Assembly (NCBI GenBank): GCA_018814245.1
Contig: JAHIZN010000203.1
Location: forward strand, 1-7,509
Origin: a bacterium
Lineage (GTDB): Bacteria; UBA9089; CG2-30-40-21
Length of the DNA: 7,509 nucleotides
Reading direction: 5' to 3'
In this document: in pieces, positions 5,813-7,509 of the stretch
How the letters are laid out: each line of letters starts with the position of its first letter
Numbering within the stretch: position 1 is the first letter of the stretch
Notes under the pieces: model-generated
Told to the model about the DNA's origin: nothing
The model's database searches: none
The model's input: only the letters and a program-made list of their open reading frames with translations
Program-made: the position numbers and the translations under genes

Positions 5813-5818
5813 TCCCTC
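5813..5818 (-). promoter_or_regulatory. Ribosome binding site of the MNT-HEPN gene
   Basis: On the - strand GAGGGA lies 7 nt upstream of ATG 5805-5803. This decides the start against the longer open frame from 5877. Confidence 0.75.
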
Positions 5819-5848
5819 TGTAGTAAAGATGCAAGATAGTACTGTTCT

Positions 5849-5877
5849 AATATAGCACATGAAAGGGAAAAAGTCAA
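5849..5877 (-). promoter_or_regulatory. Sigma-70-type promoter of the MNT-HEPN gene
   Basis: Read on the - strand: TTGACT (5877-5872), a 17-nt spacer, then TATATT (5854-5849). Each hexamer differs from consensus at one position. The start of transcription would fall near 5842, giving a leader of about 37 nt. No clear operator palindrome overlaps it, so autoregulation is not shown. Confidence 0.72.
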
Positions 5878-5905
5878 GTATTTTTGGAATATAGTTAATG
5901 AATTT

Positions 5906-6061
5906 GTAACTATTCAGGTGTAAGACATAATTAAAGCAGGGACAAGCCCTGCAGCTACAGCTATTTGTGGGAAACTTGCAGCTGCGACCTGCCAGAGGTG
6001 CTCTCCTCTTGTGGTCGCTGTCTCCATTCTGTCTCCTGAATTCTGTATGCCTGAAGGTTAC
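5906..6061. mobile_element. Small inverted-repeat-ended element (156 bp), copy 2 of the dispersed repeat
   Basis: The left end reads GTAACTATTCAGG (5906-5918). The right end (6049-6061), read on the opposite strand, is GTAACCTTCAGGC, which with its next bases (ATA) also matches the copy 1 left end GTAACTATTCAGGCATA with only a small change. The interior holds a perfect 6-bp hairpin GCAGGG-ACAAG-CCCTGC and the word CTCCTGAATTCTG (6033-6045), shared with the rtcB upstream element (2525-2537). There is no coding capacity. It resembles a MITE-like non-autonomous element; mobility is inferred, and no clear target duplication is seen. It fills the gap between the promoter of the MNT-HEPN gene and the 3' end of the phosphoribosyltransferase gene (7 nt away). 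Confidence 0.55.
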
Positions 6062-6068
6062 AGCAAAA

Positions 6069-7253
6069 TTACAATTTCAGCTTCATATTTTCTAACTGCC
6101 TTAATACATAAGTTCTTATATCTTGCGGAGATGGGAGTTGTCTTTCTAATCTTCCATCAGTCATAATTGGAAGAAATAATTGTTGCAGTCTTCCATTACA
6201 TGAACAACTGGGGAGAAGATCATTCTTTCTTGATACAACCTTTATTTGATAGCAATTGGTACATCGATACACAGCCTTTGAACCAGACATCTTGCCTCGC
6301 TTAGCAATAGGAATACCATTTATTTCAACAATATCCATACTAAAATTGATTACCGGTGCATTGCTTAATGCTGTACCGACACCATATCCATCAACTACAG
6401 AGCCTAATCTCTGAATACTGTATTCATCCAATCCACCACTTACAAATATCTTTATGTTATTAAAATCCCTTAAATTAAGCTCCCATCTCACCTCTTCTAT
6501 AATTCGCTTAAAATCCCCCCGTCTTGAATCAGGGGTATCAAGCCATACTGCAAAAAGGTCATTGCCTAAGGTTTGTGCTGCCTTAATCGCTTCAAATTTC
6601 TCATCCCCAAGGGTATCTATCGGGACAATTCTCTTTATTGTTGATGGCTCGGTCTCGTGAAACAACCTGAATGCCTCTTCCTGACTACCCAGTATGAGTA
6701 TTAAGGAGTGGGGTATTGTTCCCTGAGGTTTTTCTTGCAGTATTTCAGCACTCTTTATTGTTGATACACCATCACAGCCACCAATAAATGCTGACCTGTC
6801 TATCATGGGTGCTATGATTGGATGCATTCGCCTTGCCCCAAGGCTCAAAATGGTTTTGTTTCCAGCTGCAACTCGACATCGTGCTGCCTTGGTTGCAATC
6901 CCTGACGATTGACATAACAGCCCTAAAATAGCTGTTTCTAACATAGCAAATTCTGCATACTCTCCAACTATCTCTAAAACAGGTATCTCTTCTTTGAAGA
7001 TTGTCCCCTCTGGCAAAATCTGAATGTTTGCTCTAAGATTTGAAAACAAACAGATAACCTCTTCTATGCCTGAGAGTACTGCCCATGAATAGTTTTCCGG
7101 CAAGGATGAAGCCCTGACCTCTGCTCGTACCTGTTTGCTGCATTTAGCCTTTTGCAGTATCTCCACGGTTTTCTTGAAATACACATCTGTTGTCTTGCCT
7201 GATTTAACATCCTTTTCAGATACAATAAAAAAATTTTTTGCTCTACCCTCCAT
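6069..7253 (-). CDS. Nicotinate phosphoribosyltransferase with C-terminal zinc-knuckle-like domain
   Basis: The enzyme makes nicotinate mononucleotide from nicotinate and PRPP, the first step of the Preiss-Handler NAD salvage route, in the cytoplasm. Motifs in order: SGKTTDVYF (18-26), LGARRMHP (138-145), IGGCDGVSTI (157-166), GTIPHSLI (178-185), VWLDTPDSRRG (236-246), IFVSGGLDEYSI (269-280) and DGYGVGTALSNAP (288-300). The C-terminal part contains C331 and C334 (YRCTNCYQ) with C350 and C352 (SCSC), resembling the four-cysteine zinc-knuckle domain of the archaeal Thermoplasma acidophilum enzyme, whose length (about 390) is also close to the 394 here. GGAGG lies 5 nt upstream of the ATG. No NAD pathway partner is nearby, and the gene stands alone between two repeat elements. 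I saw no strong promoter. A quinolinate phosphoribosyltransferase is less likely given GARRMHP and the cysteine domain. Confidence 0.92.
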   Translation of the reverse strand: MEGRAKNFFIVSEKDVKSGKTTDVYFKKTVEILQKAKCSKQVRAEVRASSLPENYSWAVLSGIEEVICLFSNLRANIQILPEGTIFKEEIPVLEIVGEYAEFAMLETAILGLLCQSSGIATKAARCRVAAGNKTILSLGARRMHPIIAPMIDRSAFIGGCDGVSTIKSAEILQEKPQGTIPHSLILILGSQEEAFRLFHETEPSTIKRIVPIDTLGDEKFEAIKAAQTLGNDLFAVWLDTPDSRRGDFKRIIEEVRWELNLRDFNNIKIFVSGGLDEYSIQRLGSVVDGYGVGTALSNAPVINFSMDIVEINGIPIAKRGKMSGSKAVYRCTNCYQIKVVSRKNDLLPSCSCNGRLQQLFLPIMTDGRLERQLPSPQDIRTYVLRQLENMKLKL

Positions 7254-7288
7254 ATTTGCCTCCAGTTTGAAATTTAGATGTAATTATC

Positions 7289-7509
7289 GTAACTATTCAG
7301 GTAGTGTAAGAAGGGGGATACGGAGATAGAGGAGATAAAGGGGATGGATAAGATCAAAGCATTGGGTTTCTGCCTTGTTTGTGTAATGTTAATAGGATAT
7401 TCACCACCCTACCCCTGCCAGCTGGGGATAACTTGATACTTAAATACTTTCCAATAATCTATTATCTCCCTATCTCCTTCATCTCCTTATCCCCTTTTTA
7501 TTACCTGAA
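7289..7509. repeat. Inverted-repeat element cut by the right window edge
   Basis: The left arm begins GTAACTATTCAGG (7289-7301) and runs through an A/G-rich tract to about 7345. The window ends in a C/T-rich tract finishing TTACCTGAA (7501-7509). Read on the other strand, the end goes TTCAGGTAATAAAAAGGGG, then ATAAGGAGATGAAGGAGAT, which aligns well with the left arm (TTCAGGTAGTGTAAG, then GGGGGATACGGAGATAGAGG). If the element is complete, the missing outer bases should read TAGTTAC. The core between the arms is about 110 nt. Same end motif as 4801 and 5906. Confidence 0.6.
7344..7436 (+). CDS. Possible 30-residue signal-peptide-like micro-ORF inside the right-end element
   Basis: ATG 7344 to TGA 7436 would encode MDKIKALGFCLVCVMLIG followed by YSPPYPCQLGIT: a short basic start, a hydrophobic stretch, then a proline-rich end. 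It looks like an isolated export signal or a small membrane peptide. AAAGGGG immediately precedes the ATG but is too close (no spacing) to be a normal ribosome site; GGAGATAAA further upstream (7331-7339) is better placed. It may be the captured 5' end of a lost exported-protein gene between the inverted arms, or chance. No function is proposed. Confidence 0.22.
   Translation: MDKIKALGFCLVCVMLIGYSPPYPCQLGIT

Noticed and set aside
5806..5877. N-terminal extension of the MNT-HEPN gene from TTG 5877
   Set aside because: The TTG is part of the -35 hexamer of the promoter and has no Shine-Dalgarno sequence; ATG 5805 has a good one.

Overview
The window looks like a piece of an AT-leaning genome from a bacterium with an outer membrane. 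It carries an outer-membrane polysaccharide export (OPX/Wza-like) protein with a signal peptide, a bacterial tyrosine kinase of the BY type, and a heptose-bisphosphate-type phosphatase. Gene spacers are crowded with short palindromic, microsatellite-like and inverted-repeat elements, a texture common in metagenome-assembled genomes of poorly cultured lineages. I cannot assign a phylum from sequence alone. No phage, plasmid, rRNA, tRNA or CRISPR signal is visible.

Layout. 1-155 holds nothing I can support. A strong sigma-70-like promoter (156-184) drives a + strand run: an OPX protein (217-912), a cytoplasmic BY-kinase with a tyrosine-rich tail (997-1830, TTG start), archease (1787-2233, overlapping the kinase 3' end in another frame), a 331-nt spacer made mostly of an inverted-repeat element, the RNA ligase RtcB (2565-4022), and a HAD-superfamily phosphatase of the GmhB/HisB-N type (4066-4818). 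The rtcB/phosphatase junction is invaded by palindromes and a 9-bp tandem repeat. These are read in frame, so the phosphatase carries about 90 extra N-terminal residues. Two genes on the - strand follow: a one-chain fusion of an MNT nucleotidyltransferase with a HEPN (DUF86/HepT-like) domain (4948-5805), with its own promoter, and a nicotinate phosphoribosyltransferase with a C-terminal zinc-knuckle-like domain (6069-7253). The right end (7289-7509) is another inverted-repeat element, cut by the window edge.

How the genes relate. The OPX protein and BY-kinase fit a capsule/exopolysaccharide secretion system, though no Wzc-like membrane adaptor is visible here. The phosphatase could feed the same envelope chemistry through nucleotide-activated heptose. 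Archease and RtcB form a known RNA ligation/repair pair: archease promotes RtcB guanylylation and turnover. The MNT-HEPN protein combines in one chain the partners of a HepT/MntA toxin-antitoxin system. The phosphoribosyltransferase belongs to NAD salvage and has no evident link to its neighbours.

The least ordinary features are the fused MNT-HEPN protein bracketed by related repeats, a family of small elements ending in GTAACTATTCAGG-type inverted repeats, and the in-frame repeat invasion of the phosphatase 5' end. All gene functions rest on motif recognition by eye; no database search was run.
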